This document shows positions 32,120 through 45,713 of a stretch of 64,000 nt of DNA, in pieces. How positions within the stretch are numbered: position 1 is the stretch's first letter; every line of letters starts with the position of its first letter. Under the pieces are notes generated by a model, which worked only from the letters and a program-made list of their open reading frames with translations, had not been told where the DNA came from and made no database searches. This DNA is from Isoetes taiwanensis. Its lineage: Eukaryota; Streptophyta; Lycopodiopsida; Isoetales; Isoetaceae. The stretch lies in the NCBI GenBank assembly GCA_021234155.1, contig JAJEKV010000059.1, positions 725,844-789,843 of the forward strand, in the 5' to 3' direction. Position numbers and translations under genes: made by a program.

Positions 32120-33190
32120 TTTTAAATGCAACTAATGCTTGCGGGTTGTAGAACATTAGTAAGTTGTCTTGTATGGTTGGGCATGCAATTACAAAAGGCA
32201 TTATTGCATTCTAGAAGTATGCAATCCATAACTTTTAACATACTTGAATGTTATATGCGTCCATAACCAAATTTTATATGTCACAATCATCCATGATTGT
32301 GACAGATGTCTAATCACGAACGATTGTATATCCTATGAGAGGCCTATTAGCTCTCGCCCGTTGTGTATGCAAAAATACGTGAGGCCATGTGCAAAAATAA
32401 CTCAAGTTTGATGTGAGGAGGGACATTGGCATTGTTTTCATTTTGGAAATGTCATGTATAATGTAACATAATTGATGATTTGTGATGCCACACCTAATGC
32501 CATGATCATTTTGAAGCAAGGCTAGACGATATTGTTAAAATTGTATTGTCAAAAGGATGTGAATGGCTTTTGATTTGTTGGAGCATGTGGAAATGTTTTT
32601 TTGAAGAAATTAAGTTACATGAGACATGATGTTGATATGTATAATATTTTAAATGTATACAACTATTTACTTGTGTGGTGCTTGATATTGTTACCATTGC
32701 AAGGTCACATCTATTGCTTGTTTGGTGCTTGATATTGCCACTATATTGCAGGGTCACAATTATGGATTTATAATGTTAATATGCATGATGTTCAAACCGG
32801 TTTTATTGAATGAGTGGAGATATGCACTGTATTTTTATTGTCTCATGTTGGCATAAAGAGATTTGTCCCTATACAAAGAAAGGGCATAAAAGTAGAAGCC
32901 AATCTTTTTCAGCTAAAAATTATGCTATTGGCATGAGGGAGATTTGTCTATACAAAAGAAAGAGGCATAAAAAGTTCCGCTAGAAGCCAATCTTTTTTCG
33001 GCTAAAATTATGCATTTTACCAATTACATCAAATGTACCCTATACAAAAGAGACATAAAGTAGAAGCCAATCTTTTCCAGCTAAAATTATGCTATTGGCA
33101 TGAGGGAGATTTATCTATACAAAGAAAAAGGCATAAAAGTTCCTCTAGAAGCCAATCTTTTCCAGCTAAAAATTATGCATTTTGCAAGTA
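32120..33190 (-). mobile_element. Helitron-associated segment, copy 1
   Basis: Copy of the segment whose terminus is clearest at 56,728-56,755. Here the terminal hairpin is corrupted (gcttgcgggttgtagaacat). The body matches 56,760-57,637 and 61,970-62,847 with small indels. It ends in four instead of two copies of a roughly 80-base unit containing 'agaagccaatctttttc', directly before tandem unit 2 begins. Confidence 0.6.
32865..33190 (+). repeat. Four-unit tandem repeat at the duplication junction
   Basis: Units of about 75-90 bases, each with '(c)tatacaaaagaaa...gcataaaa...agaagccaatctttt...agctaaaaattatgc'. The first pair carries gttccgctag, as at 57,58x in copy 2. The second pair carries atttatc...gttcctctag, as in the third copy at 62,76x. 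The array is thus a composite of two versions of the same segment, ending at the junction with tandem unit 2. Confidence 0.85.
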
Positions 33191-33332
33191 CATAGCCATA
33201 GCTGGTTCCGACGGATTTGCTCAATTCGCCGGGCCAGCCTTTTGCCCCTGCTCCCCACCCTCCTCCTTCCTCTTTAACAATGGCAGCCCGTCCGCCGGAT
33301 CGCGTTTCTAGGTCTCATGATGCCAGTGCGGG

Positions 33333-33602
33333 TTGAGCACCCATTTCGCAATTAAGGACTTGCCGGAACTTAAGATTCCGCAAGTCCTTTTCCTAGAGCT
33401 GCAATATGCCCATGTTTCTGCTTTTCATAGCCTTGCTTGTATGGCCGTAGTTGTCCATAGGGATGAAGAGGATGGGTGCTTTGGCGATGTCTGGCTGTTT
33501 AGGTTAGTACATATGCATGTAGAGCGTCGCCGTTTCTGGATAGTGCCATATGTTAGGGCGCCAAAGGCTCAGGTGCTTGAGGGGATCGCCTTGGATGCCT
33601 AA
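33333..33602 (+). CDS. Copy-2 version of the conserved open frame upstream of ATXR3
   Basis: Open for 89 codons, the longer version of the frame at 10,064. It reads DLPELKIPQVLFLELQYAHV and continues to YVRAPKAQVLEGIALDA. Conservation of frame in an otherwise noisy stretch gives slight support for coding. Function unknown. Confidence 0.3.
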   Translation: MSTHFAIKDLPELKIPQVLFLELQYAHVSAFHSLACMAVVVHRDEEDGCFGDVWLFRLVHMHVERRRFWIVPYVRAPKAQVLEGIALDA

Positions 33603-33953
33603 TATGATTTGTTGGATAGGAAACAAATGATGGCTGAAGTTGCCCCTCACAGGTCTGGGGCCTCTAGTTTCGCCTTTGTTATGTTGCGTGCCTGGCATAT
33701 CAGTTTGTAGTGTGGGAGGTGTTTCTGTGTAATTGGATTGGTTTATATGCAGGAATTCAACGTGGTCCTGAAGGTTATAGAGACGGATTTATTTTGATGT
33801 TATTGTTTGCCAGCATTTTTTTAAATTTTAATCTTTCTGGGTGCACATTTTATCTAATGCTAGTTGGAGCTTGAACAATTAGCTGTTTTTGTATGCAGCT
33901 ATCAAGCGAGTACATCAAAAATTTTATTCTGAGTTGATTATTCTTCTTTGCAG

Positions 33954-36900
33954 CTGCTGGGAAATTACCAAGTTTGTCAGCCTGCAGACAGGAGTGGGCT
34001 TTACAAAAGCGGAATTAAGTTTGAGATTTCAACATGGAGTGTTCTGTTGAACACAAGGAAGTTATATCCATTTGCCAGAGTGTTTCTCTGGTATCATCTG
34101 AGAGGAATTTGAAAAAATGTTTTCAACAGAAATCTGGTTTAGAAGAAGAAGATACTGAAAATGACAAGCTGCATTTGGACTCCTCAGATGCAGGTTCCAT
34201 TGTGATTGTCCCCACACACATTGCAGTTGGCAGATTACCTCCCATTAAGACCACCCTTCACCAGGAAATTTGCTCGGTCCTATAAAGATGCAAAGCCATT
34301 GCCTGAGAATGAATTTTGTGCCCCAGGTCCAAAAAGCAGACATGGACGATGAACACACCCTGATGGCAAAACAACTGACAAAGGTTGTAGCTCGAGTATC
34401 AGAATGCAGATCGAGGAAGTGGGGGCGGGTGTCAAGGTGGGACCTAAGTCCAGCAAGTGAAATCTCAACACGCACTTTTGCGCGCGAAACCCCAGCACAG
34501 GGATAGCAGGAGAGCCTTCCATTACTTTGGCACCTCACAGGTTGAAGGATGGCTTTAATGCTGAGGCAATTGAGAGAAAAGTCTCCAATGAAGAAGCGGA
34601 GAACCATCTGGATGCATAATGCTGAATACACACAGGGATTCAAAACAGTGGGATTTTTCATTCCAAAAGGACGAGATCGAAGTGCTGACAGGGAGGTATA
34701 GAAGGCTATAAGGATGAATCCAGATAACGCTTCTAGTAGAGTGGGCTCGGAAAAGGCAATTATCGCGATGATTCTCAAAGAAAAGGTTCAGATAGATATT
34801 ACAGCAGAAATTCATATATGAAAGAAGTAGGTCACATGATCGCCGAAATGAAATCTCTGGCTATGTTGGTCGGAATGGTTACACAAAGCTTATCTGATCA
34901 TTCTCGTGACAGCACGATGGCAGAAACAATCGCGGATACGCAGTATTCTGGATAGGACGAAGGTACAGAAGACACTCTTCGAGCAACCGCTCGTGAGGAA
35001 ACATAATGCCAGTGGCCAGAAGGTACACTACAACCACGACCAAAGTCACATAATATCCCCAGGAACCAAAGGACTTGAATCAAGAAAAGCTCCGGCAATG
35101 CAAAGTTGAGATCGCTGCAGAGTCTGCTGATCAAGGTGTAGAAGATGCATCGGCCAGATAATGAGGAAGGCCAGTTGTTTGATGGACCACCCTCAAGATT
35201 CCATTGGATGGATATGCTTTATCTGGATGGGAATTGTCATGGCCAATGGATAGAATATCTGCAGTATTTGTATGAAAGTGAGACACCACAAAATGATCAC
35301 ATGGTCAATCGTTTGGGGACAAATGAATGGATCACCTTGAGTCTGTAGTGAGGTCATCAACCCCGGTCAATTTTTCTCACACTTTGAATAGTTCTGCTTA
35401 TCAATTTGGGAAGGAGAGTTTTTTCAATGCAACAAACTTAACTGTGATTTTAAGGAAGCCACTTTGGAACTATTACCTAGGCAATATTCTAAAATGAAGC
35501 AAGAGATTAGTTTTGCTGTCAAAGTGGTCTCTCTAGGGGGCCCTCCCCCTTTGAGGACTTACATATTGACGGTGAGAGTTGAAAACCCATGCAAAATTAC
35601 ACATTGATCCCCGAAAAGAAAAAGAAAATAGTAAATGGTATGGTGCTAATTTTTCTTGTCTTTTGTCAGTTTTTTTTTACATCTTTTGCTGAATGAATCA
35701 GGGTTCTAGCTCCCGGGATAAGACATTTCATTTTATTGCAGAGGCATTGATGGTTGCAGGACATTCAAGTACTAAAAGAAGGAGGGTATAGAGGTTGGCA
35801 CAAACTGGTGTTTTGGCAGTGCTTTTGTTTTCTTAGGGCCGACAAGGTTCATGGTTTACAGATGCATTTCGTCCTTGGAGATATATGGGGAATTTAGAAT
35901 CAAAGAAGATGGATTTGAGGTCCTAGGCATAGATATAGATCCAATGCACGAAATGCAGAAAGGCCAACAGTGACAGATGAAATGGACGATAATATGTTGT
36001 CTTTATGATGATGTTCATAGCTGAAGGTACATGGAGGTGGACTTCGAGAGGTGGAGATTGGAAGCTTGTTCAGCTTGACAATTTATATGGTACATTTGAA
36101 ATGAACACTGGCCATGAAAGGCATGTAGAAAAAAAGTTTGTTTTGAATGAAGGGCACCCTCTTTGTGATTTCATGCAGTTGAATTCAGTGGACCGCGTGG
36201 AAGCATTTTTAGTAGAATCCAGCTACAAACTGAGAAAATGACTTTTGTGCCACCGCTAGCTAGTAAAGTTCAGGACTGGTCGAAAAATATTTTCTATCCA
36301 TCATCCAAGCTACAGAATTACAAAAAATGTTTCAAACTGATGTATTGAAAAACCCCAGAAGGCACCCAAAATCAAACAAACAAATCCATGTCAAAACATG
36401 GGCAAGTATCTATTTCGATAAATCAACAATGCCGCCATAAACTTAAGTGTCACCCCAGGAAAGTTACACAAAAATCCATCAAAAGACCACATTGTGCTGC
36501 CGGGACTCATGGAAATGAAAGTGCTATTTGAGCAGCTAACAGGAAAACCCCATGAAGAGACATGAACAAGATGCAAAGGGGGGTTTGTCATCCGGGCGAA
36601 TCACGCTGCGGTAAATATTCCAAATTCTGAAGTACATGGAAAGCATGTGGGCCAATCTCCAATTATTCATGATCTGGGCTGTTCTTGGATCCATGTTAGA
36701 GCCTGTAGCAAATCCCTGAGGGAGCATCAATCAAGTAGCAAATGATGCCCACCTCAACTAATGACTCGAGGGTTAAAGGAGGGAACTATTCGCCAATGCC
36801 AATATTGCTGACATCCAGGATCTTTATAAGTCCCTCTATGAGCTTTGTATGTACAACTCTTCAGGAATACGCTATCAAACATTATAAGAATCAGGTAATT

Positions 36901-39900
36901 CCTAAGACATTAACCGATCTCTTGGACATGTGGCTCAGTGGAAAGAAGCACAACACTGGTCCAACCATTGAGTCCACTGTAGCCCATTCAAGCACATTAG
37001 TACCCTCATGGGAAGACAGTAGTCAACACCTAAAACACCATAAGGTTGAGGATGTACCAGTTGGAGCAAATCGTGATTCAGGATCGCAGAATCATGGGTG
37101 TTCGCCTGTATCAACAAACTCTTCTAAAAGAGATAGTTAAAACATGTTGGAATTAACGATGATGAGAAATTGAAGTGTCAGAAAAAAAAGAACGGCTTGA
37201 ACAGAGATTCAATAGTGAAGCATTACCCCAGGGTTGTAAAATGACATGCTCAGACAATGAAGTGCTCCTGTGCCCATGGGAAGTGGATACTGTTTCAATA
37301 CTGAATGTGATGACAAACCATCGCCCAAAATGTCCTGGGAAATTTGGAGAAAAAACATTATTATGTCATTCTGTCAGTCCTTCCAAGGGGACTTGAAATC
37401 TGTCTCGCCACACTAGCCACATGTGCAGGCATGGCATGTTGCAGTAAAGGAATTTTATGCAAGAAGGTCGAAGCTTCTAATTGTGGCTCCTTAAATACCG
37501 GATTCAAGATAGAGCTTTGAAGCTGTACAGGTGAGTATGCTAAGTCATTTTGCATTAGTATTATTGTCTTTTCATCGTTATTGTTTGTGGCATTTACAGG
37601 TTTTGTTAGGTTCACAGTGTAAGGTTATTATACTGAATGGATGTACATTATTGAGCCCAGAAGGAATAACTCGCATCTTCCAACACCGTCCTTTTATTAT
37701 ATTTTGTGGAGGTGAGAGGGTGTTCTCATTTGAGAGAATTGAAGTCCAGATTTTAAATGTTAAGTGGAGTTTTGATGAGGGTGCCGCATGAATCTGTTGC
37801 TTCTGAGAGCTCTTCTGTCAATAAGGTGGTACGCTTGTAAAATGAAGGGAAATGATGCACATGCTAGATTTCAGTAGGGAATTAAAAGACTTAGGCTGTT
37901 ACACAGCTTAAGAGAATAATGATGAAGTGGCAGCTAGGATAGGACCTGGACGCTGGATAGTACTGGCACTGAGCATGAAGTTGAATCAATTCTTCAACAT
38001 GATGATGTGAAACAATGTAAATTGCATACTCTTACATCTTCCAAGGATGTTTCGAGAATGAGGAAACAAGGTCATGCAAGCTGGAGCTAATAATACTACA
38101 ATTTCCCCAATCAAGTAGCAAGAAGGTTAAAACTTCCACCTCAAGAAGCTATTCAAGCCAACAATAATACAGAGGCCTTTCATGCAATAAACTGTCAACG
38201 CATGCGGATCGGGTAAGACTAGCTCGGTGAAGGTCAGGGATGAGGTGCCAATTGAATTACAAAGCTTGCTTCATAAGAAGATCGGTAACATTCTAAAGGT
38301 GCTTATGAGTCATGATAAGAAGTCATTGTTAAAGGTATGTGCCTCATTCCTTTAATATCACTTTGCTTATTATTATTGAAATCTGAACATGTGTATATGA
38401 TTCAGACATGTGGGCAGGGTCATGCTGAGTCGGAGAAGAGTATGAACCTTGCCATTATTGAACATAGACTGGAGAAAGGTTCCTATTCATTGGCAAAATT
38501 GGTTTTGACGCCGGAGACTGATATTTTCAGAATACTGAGGCGGTTGTTAAGGTGGGTCCCCCATCCTGCATAAAAGTTTATGTATGGTGTTCTGTATATA
38601 TGAATATAATTTGCAACTCTTTTCTTTGCAGTTCTGCAGAAAATACACCAGAGTTCCCTTTTAAAGATCTTTTCAGAGTTGTATTTAATCTTTTTTAAGT
38701 TTAAGAAGGCTTATTTCCTACCAACTTAAATAATAGTATAGTGCAGAAGCCCTCAAGCAAGAAGCAGCATGGGAAAGCCAAGGGTCAGGAAGTCTGATAA
38801 TGCAGCAATGCGGAAAGGATTTGGGAACAATATCCAGAAAGGAAAAATGTGTTTCTGGAAAGAAGCGGAGGCTTAGATGAAACACATTGGTCAGATTCTG
38901 AAACAGAAACATCCTAACGCAGTGACGAGGGGCAACATGAAAATGATGGGCTACACGGGTCTGATACAGAGATGGAAAAGTGGGTCAGAGGGGGTTCAAT
39001 TGTGTATTTGAGAATGATGACATTGGTGAAATGCTGAGTTTGGGTCTCGGGTGGGTGCACGAATGACCAAAGTATCCATGGTTCCCCCCATTACACGGAA
39101 GTACACAGTGGTTGATGACTACTGTATTGTCATAGGTGAAGATCTGGTAAGGAGGAAGATGAGGGTAGAGCTACCAGATGACTATGAGGAAAAGCTCAAG
39201 ATAGCAAGAGAAAAAGGGGCTGTGAGTACAGCCATTTAGATGTTCCTGAGATTAAAGATTATAGGCCTCAGAAAAAAATTGGGCGGCGAAGTGATTGAGC
39301 AAGAGGTCTATGGAATTGAACCATACACGATAATCTACTGTTGGATACAATGCCTGATGACACACCTATTACAGACCTTGGAAAGCAAAGTTTATTGAAG
39401 ATGTCAGTGTCTTTGCTCGTGTTTCTATGTAGTTTACTGTTAACAAACTAAAATTTGTTTTCAATATTTTTTTATACAGAAGTTATTATGTGCTCTAAAT
39501 AAGGAGGTTAAGCATTATAATGGAAGTAAGGCCCCTATGGAGCACTCATTGGAGTCAGTTGTACAGAGAATTCATGAAGATGCAAAGGAGTCACAAGATA
39601 TGGACCTACAAGTATTTTGTCATGACTACGGAAAAAAAAATATGAAGAGCAGGCCTAAAGAGAAATATGTAGCTTACCGCAAAGGTAAACCCCAATTTGA
39701 CACATGAACACTGCTTTTCTGTTATTTGCCTCTTGACATGGTTTTCTTTTTCAAAACAGGGTCTTGGTGTTGTTTGTAACAAGCCTGGTGGATTTCAGAA
39801 GGACGATTTTGTGGTTGAGTTCCTTGAGAGGTACTATTAGTCAGAATGCGCTTAGGTACCATGTATAGTCATCCATACTGGATCTTCAGATAAGTCTGTA

Positions 39901-42492
39901 CACCAATCAAGTAATATGGCTTGGTTGAAACTTCAGTCTGCCATATAAATGTGCATATCGCGGAATTTATGAGAGGCCGCTTTTCCATACGCCAATGATC
40001 GATTAAGCCCTGAGACATGAATTAGCACAATTTTTGTTTTGCATTATTTTACGAGGTACTATGCATTTTTGTTAGTCAAACCATACTAAATAGGTTTTTT
40101 TTCTGTTTGTTGTAGGTTTATCCTGCTTGGAGGTGGTTTGAGAAGCAGGATGGGATACGACAAGCTTTCAGAAAAAAGAACGTGAACCTGCACCAGAATT
40201 ACAATATTTTTTTTGAGAGACCTGTTGATAGATTTTGCATTTCATGCTCATGGATCTCTCGCTTCCATACTTATTTCCCCTTTAGTAATGCAGGAGATGC
40301 CGCAGGTTATGATCTAGTAGTGGTTGATGCAATGCATAAGGCCATTATGCAAGTCGTGATTTGCTAATTTTGTCGCCTAACTGTGAGGCCAAGTATGTCT
40401 CTATAATATATATATCAACATGCCTCCCTTTTTATGTTCTTGATGCCTAAATTCGTTTGTTGGCCATGCACAGGGTAACAGCAGTTAATAATAGTTACAC
40501 CATTGGATGCTATAACTTTTAAGAAATATAAGTTTTGGAGAAGAACTGACTTTTGACTACAACCCGTGACAGAGGTGCTTAGTGATTGCCTGCCTTTTAG
40601 TAAACTTCATTTGTATACAAATTTGCTCACCTTATTCTTCTTCCTTTTGTATTTAGAGTAAAGAGGAGTACAATTCCTCTATATGCCTTTGTGGCAGTCA
40701 TGGTTGCAGGGGTAGTTATTTGAATCTTGCTGAGCAGAAACTTTTCAGGAGGTATGGAACGATTTTATTGTGTTTGTGGATTTCTATCTGCTGACCTGCA
40801 AGCTTTTGACTGCAGGTTATGAAGGAGCATCATGGTATATTACAGCCACAAATTGCTTCTACAAGCTTGTACCGATCCTCAAATTTCTCCCTGCTATTTT
40901 GGAAGAAATGAAGCAAGCTGGGGTTGGGGATTGCATGCTCTCTGGATTGCCAGACTGGCTTGTGAAGTACACATCATTGTTGGTATGTAACATTGTTTTG
41001 AAATGGAAGGATTTTTTAGTGCTGTTATTTATATAGGCTGTGGTATTGTTTTTCAGGTAAAATTTATTGAATTTGAACGTGTTCATCTTCCTGAGGAGTT
41101 AATTAAAGGGAACAGAAAAAAGAAGGAAAGAAGCAGGAGCTGAAGCATTTTTATGAATTAGACAGGCTTGATGCAGAGGTGCAGGTAGACATTTTGTATG
41201 CAAGGTAACATTCTTGTTCTACATGAATTTATATCTGGTGCTTGTTTTCTGTTTTATCAGGCAGATGGTGTGCATAGTCAAAGGCTGCAGAACCTGGCAA
41301 TAACGCTAGATAAGGTATGCATATAATTTTTAACTGTTTTTGGAGGGTGCAGGATTTTAAATGACATGATTGTTAATGCAGGTAAGGCACGTCCTTTCCA
41401 ACCTTTTGAAGACCCGAAAAGCCCTTCGCCACTGAAGAAGGTTGAGGGTAAGGAACTTATAGCAAGAGTTTGGAAAGGAGACAACTCTATGATAGATGAA
41501 CTGTCCGTGCCTGGAAGTCCAGCTTTCAAAGGAAAAGCTCATTGAATTGAAAAGAATATTCAGGATCATTATCCAGTTGGTTCAGTGAATGGTCTTAAAT
41601 CCCTCTTCTATGGTGAGCTTTTGACAGTCTTCTACCAGTCAAGCACGGTCAATCAGAAATGGCTAATTAACTGCTTTTTGTACTTTCACAGGCTTAGAGA
41701 CGAACTTCTCAAGCTGTCTTCTACGGTATTGTGTCGTCATGATGCTGCCGCAGATGTTATACATATGTATGCATACACAGAATGTTTCTTTACTTCCGAG
41801 GTAACAATTAAATGACCCATAACTTTTTTGTGAGTATCAGAGTTGAAGCATATTTTAACGATATGTTGTATCAGGATTATGGCACTTATCAATCACCTAC
41901 ATTGAAATAACGGCGCTTTGACCTTGGTAAACAAGGTTCAGGATCATATACTTGGAATAAAACATATGGTAAAGATTATGTTCTTGGCCAGCTAATAAAT
42001 TGGGAGAAACAAAATGCTGAGCCAGGCACAAATCTTTCATCTGCGCGTAAAGGCTGTCTGGTCTTACCTGACCTGTCTTCATGCTATGCTAAAAACCAGC
42101 AGGATTTTCAGCGTGCATATGGAAAGAAGCACCGGATGTCGATGTTCAGAACAATGGTATGTAAGAGGCTGGGTTTGTACGAGTTTTTGTGTGCTAAACA
42201 ATTTTGATCCTTGTAGGAACGAAGACCTGAAAAGCAGTGGCCTAAGGAGTTTTGGGAATTTAAGAGCAATAGAGGGTTATATGGAAGCCCAATGTTCGAT
42301 GCAATTCAGAAAGGCACTACTGTCAATACGGAAATGATTGAGTGGTTGAAGACTCAAGAACTAGATTTTGTTGGGCCTACGACGACTAATGACCAGGCTA
42401 TAGATTTGTTTTTGATGATTAATAACCAAATGCAGTTTTTAGCATTGACAGTGGTGTTAATCATCTCAAAACAATTCTGTTCCGCTTTGTAG
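33954..42492 (+). pseudogene. ATXR3: ATXR3-like gene, copy 2, shattered by indels
   Basis: All exons of copy 1 are recognisable in order, with the same intron positions. Dozens of single-base insertions and deletions break the frame across the N-terminal, GYF-like, leucine-rich and SET exons, for example aaagcttatctg for aaagcgatctg near 34,887 and a lost base in the post-GYF exon near 35,335. The SET exon carrying the R-I-C-H-S-C-R-P-N-C motif is altered near 40,360. The 3' exons (41.6-42.4 kb) are nearly intact, but the copy-1 stop is replaced and the frame runs on to 42,492. It also lacks the sequence that lies upstream of 9,899. It is either a non-functional duplicate or an unpolished copy; the error type favours the latter. 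Confidence 0.85.
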
Positions 42493-42504
42493 GTATTGTT
42501 GGAT

Positions 42505-43325
42505 GTACATCTGTACTTATAATTATTTTCTTGTGGAAGCCCTCTTTAGAGCTCCGTTTTCTGTGTACCATTTATATTCATGGGGAGAACCCACTGTCTC
42601 AATGAGGCAATGTCAAATAATCCATGTATACATGCCTGCAGCAGGCCTTGAAATGAAAGTTTTGCGCTTTGCAAGAGGATGAGTATAAGGTGCATTGTTC
42701 ATTCCAAGGTCCAAATGTAAAATGAAATATTATTATGGTTATATCATGCTTTGCCTTACAGCTTAATGTGGCTGGAAATGTTGGTTTCAGAACGTTGAGC
42801 ACACGGTAATGTGTATCATTTTTTCTTTTCTATATATAAATGCCTTCTCGCCTTTTCAGGAGCCGGTAGATTCTGGAATTCACAAGGGATATACTATTTT
42901 TGAAGCAGGTATAGATAACTTGGAGAATAGTTTACAGATTCATGAAAAGGATGTTGCTCTTTTCCATCAAGAAGGCTAAGCAGCTGTATTTTTGCACATT
43001 GCATCACAGCCGGAATCATCATGCATATAATGCTTGGCCTGTGCCAAACTTATGTTTAATTTTTGTCCCATTCGAAGTCTTAGTCTTATCTGTAGGCATA
43101 TGATATTGATGAAGGCAATGTGGTTTTAAAATATGAAAAGTTTGAACGTACGTTTTAACAGATAAAGTGTTTTGGGACAGACTTCATACCTTAAAGTCAG
43201 TAAAGATTGCTTATGAAGAATGTTCAGGTCTGAAGCTGCCGCATTGGGTTGAAGGAAAGGGGTTACCGATTATCAAAGAAGAGAAATACAAGTCGATTTT
43301 GAAGTTTGATGATTCAAAACGTTAG
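42505..43325 (+). pseudogene. Copy-2 version of the unrecognised gene after ATXR3
   Basis: Counterpart of 19,219-20,039. Here gcgctttgcaag for gcgtttgcaag (near 42,665), an inserted A near 42,720 and cagcttaatg for cagcgaatg near 42,762 break the first exon. The second exon is intact through IHEKDVALFHQEG and a TAA. Each tandem copy thus repairs what the other breaks. The last block (DKVFWDRLHTL...FDDSKR) is unchanged. Confidence 0.4.
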
Positions 43326-45003
43326 CATTGGACGAATTTGTCAAAAATATCATTGACTTTGGCTTTGTCTTCATCAACTTAAAACAACTTTTTAGTTGCC
43401 AAATTCTCACGGTCTCCTATGGTTTTTATTCTCCTGTTGTTTGTATCGGCAGTTATTTTGATCAGGTGGTCATAATCAGAGAGGGAATTTTGATTCAGGT
43501 GGTCACAAGGTGTCACGATCTAAAAGATATTCCTCAAATGTAGAAACAATTCACGATTACCACCATTGACTGATTGGATGGAGAATAACGCCCCGTCCTC
43601 TTTTTTCCTGTCTGCCTCTATTACGACAAATTCCATAGCAGATATTACTTTGGTGGACTTATTAGTCAGCTAAATTCTTCAGAGCCATAGTATTGAAAAT
43701 AGTATAAATTTATCAATAATAGTCATGATTTACACAAGTCTCCTGTAACTTGGTATGCTACATTTGAGATTCCCTTGCGTTTTGGAAAACCCAGCATATT
43801 GTGTCTTCCATAAGTCATGATTGTGATAACAAAAAATGCATTTCCTTACAAAATCCAAATAGGTAAAGCCATCACATCCATCCTTATTTTTCACCATCTG
43901 TTTTCACATCCTTCACATCATGCTCCTGTAACCTATCAATTGACATCGTATACTAAAAACATCCTTCACATCCTTCTCCTGTAACTTATCAATTGACATC
44001 ATATACTAAAACAATGTGATCTAAGATTTGAAAAGGCAGGAGACAGAGATAGTACCCTAGGTATAAATAAATCTGATCTAAGATTTGAAAAGGCAGAAGA
44101 CAGAGGTAGTACCCTAGGTGTAAATAAATCTGGTGCAGAGCTTGCATAAGATGTGAAACCGTGTGACAAGGTTAAAGTTTGTTGATTGGATCTCAAACCA
44201 TGATAAGCTCAAGGTAAAGATATCAAAGGGCAAGCCTAAGGCTTCAAAGCCCAAGCCCAAGAAATCCAAGCTCACAAATCAGGATTCAGGGGATGACGAT
44301 ATACTGTCTTAATAGCGATGATGGAATTCTAACAAGGTTAGATACTCAGGATCTGTTGCCTGGCTGGAGAATCCGATGCCTCTACAAGAAGGCCTTCTTG
44401 CCAGACTTCGGCCCCAGCCTTCTCGGACAAAAAGCTCTAAAGTCCGACCTCGAAAATGATATTGCTCAAGAAGAAAGAAAGAAATTTCGACCTCGGATAT
44501 TCTTTCCTGAGTATCAACGGTCACAAGTTAGAGAAGAAAAATCTCAATCGTGACCGTTTGACCAGTTAGCATAGCTCTAGGGCTTGCATAAGATCCCAAT
44601 CAACCAAGAGGTATCCAAGGAAGATCTCAAGCGTCTAAATGGCATTGTTTATGGAATGTACTGCGTAATGCACGGAAAGATTCCTGCCAGATAATTTTTC
44701 GGTAGGCGTTCCTAAACGAGGCAAATGAGCCGCTGAAAGTGTGCCGGTGAAAAAATTATACCCGTATCTTGAGGGTGCATTACGTAATACTGGATGGTTC
44801 AAATTTCCGATTAAAATTGTGACACCAGCGCCCTCTTGTCCCTCTATCTTCTTGCCCTGTTCCGACAAAGTTCTTGTGGCAAATCGTAAAATAGAGAAGC
44901 CCGGAGTGGCCATGCCACACGAAGAGCATCCAAATCCGTTGCCTTTGACCCCAAGAAAGACAAAAAAAAAAAAACCCAAAGTTGTTGTAGCAGAAATCGA
45001 ATA
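43326..45003 (+). repeat. Copy-2 equivalents of 20,040-21,719
   Basis: Contains the same two tandem-repeat pairs, the intact Lys-rich C-terminal exon (44,181-44,312) and the open frame 44,741-45,004 ending in PRKTKKKKPKVVVAEIE. The region is nearly identical to copy 1 except at 44,655-44,790. Confidence 0.6.
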
Positions 45004-45412
45004 GTCGGCAAGCTCTGATGGCTTAGTGCAGATCAGATCTGGAGCAGAACAAACAATTATACTATTAAAGCTTGGACCTTAGCATAAAAATAGAAGTAGA
45101 AGGGGTCGTTTTTCTACCTGCAGGCTATTGCTGAGGAAAGGCAACTAACAGTGAGTCACAATCACAACATCGTAGTTTTCGCAATGGGGATTTGCATAGT
45201 AGCTGTAATGGAATGTAGATACCTAAACTACCTCTTTTCCCTCACTCAAAAGCTCGTTTCTTCATGCTATATTATAAAACTATGGCTCTTCTTCATGCTA
45301 TTATCATATCCGACCTCTGCAAATGGGCTGAGCCCTTGTTTCTTTGCTGTGGCGACGAAGCTCTTGATGCAAATGGGATCTGCAATTCTAGCTAAAGGCT
45401 ATCCTCAATTGT

Positions 45413-45713
45413 CACGTGTGGGAGGCAAAACACTTAGGGACTTAATTTAGATTTTATACTGGCCTGAGGTGCACCCAATTGCTGATCCCACAACATTAGA
45501 ATGCGAGGCATGTCATTTTGCTAGAGAATTGCAAAAGCCTCATTTCCTACCAAGTATTAATCTATTACACTGATTCGCGGTTACAACTTGATAATTTTGT
45601 GGTCATAGTTGATGACTACAGTAGTTATTTGGGTATTGCTGCTTGAAGACCAAGGACCAAGCATTACCTACAGACGTGAATGCTATGAATAGCCAGTTAG
45701 CTTTGAAGAAAGA
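45413..45713 (+). mobile_element. Copy-2 integrase fragment
   Basis: Counterpart of 22,120-22,420. YWPEVHPIADPTTLECEACH is readable here in one frame, which copy 1 disrupts. This supports the assignment as LTR-retrotransposon integrase debris. Confidence 0.55.

Larger units (their letters stand above)
9899..33190 (+). repeat. Tandem unit, copy 1 (23.3 kb)
   Basis: From gccatagctggttccgac at 9,899 the sequence is repeated in order and orientation from 33,194, with an offset of 23,284-23,296 up to the hAT insertion at 52.1 kb and about 24,595 afterwards. The unit carries the ATXR3-like gene, an unrecognised gene, locus B with its TRIM, a dispersed repeat, a TIR element, a LINE tail, a 5.8S fragment, the PPR gene and Helitron-associated sequence. 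Copy 1 is clean over ATXR3 and noisy over the PPR gene. Confidence 0.95.
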
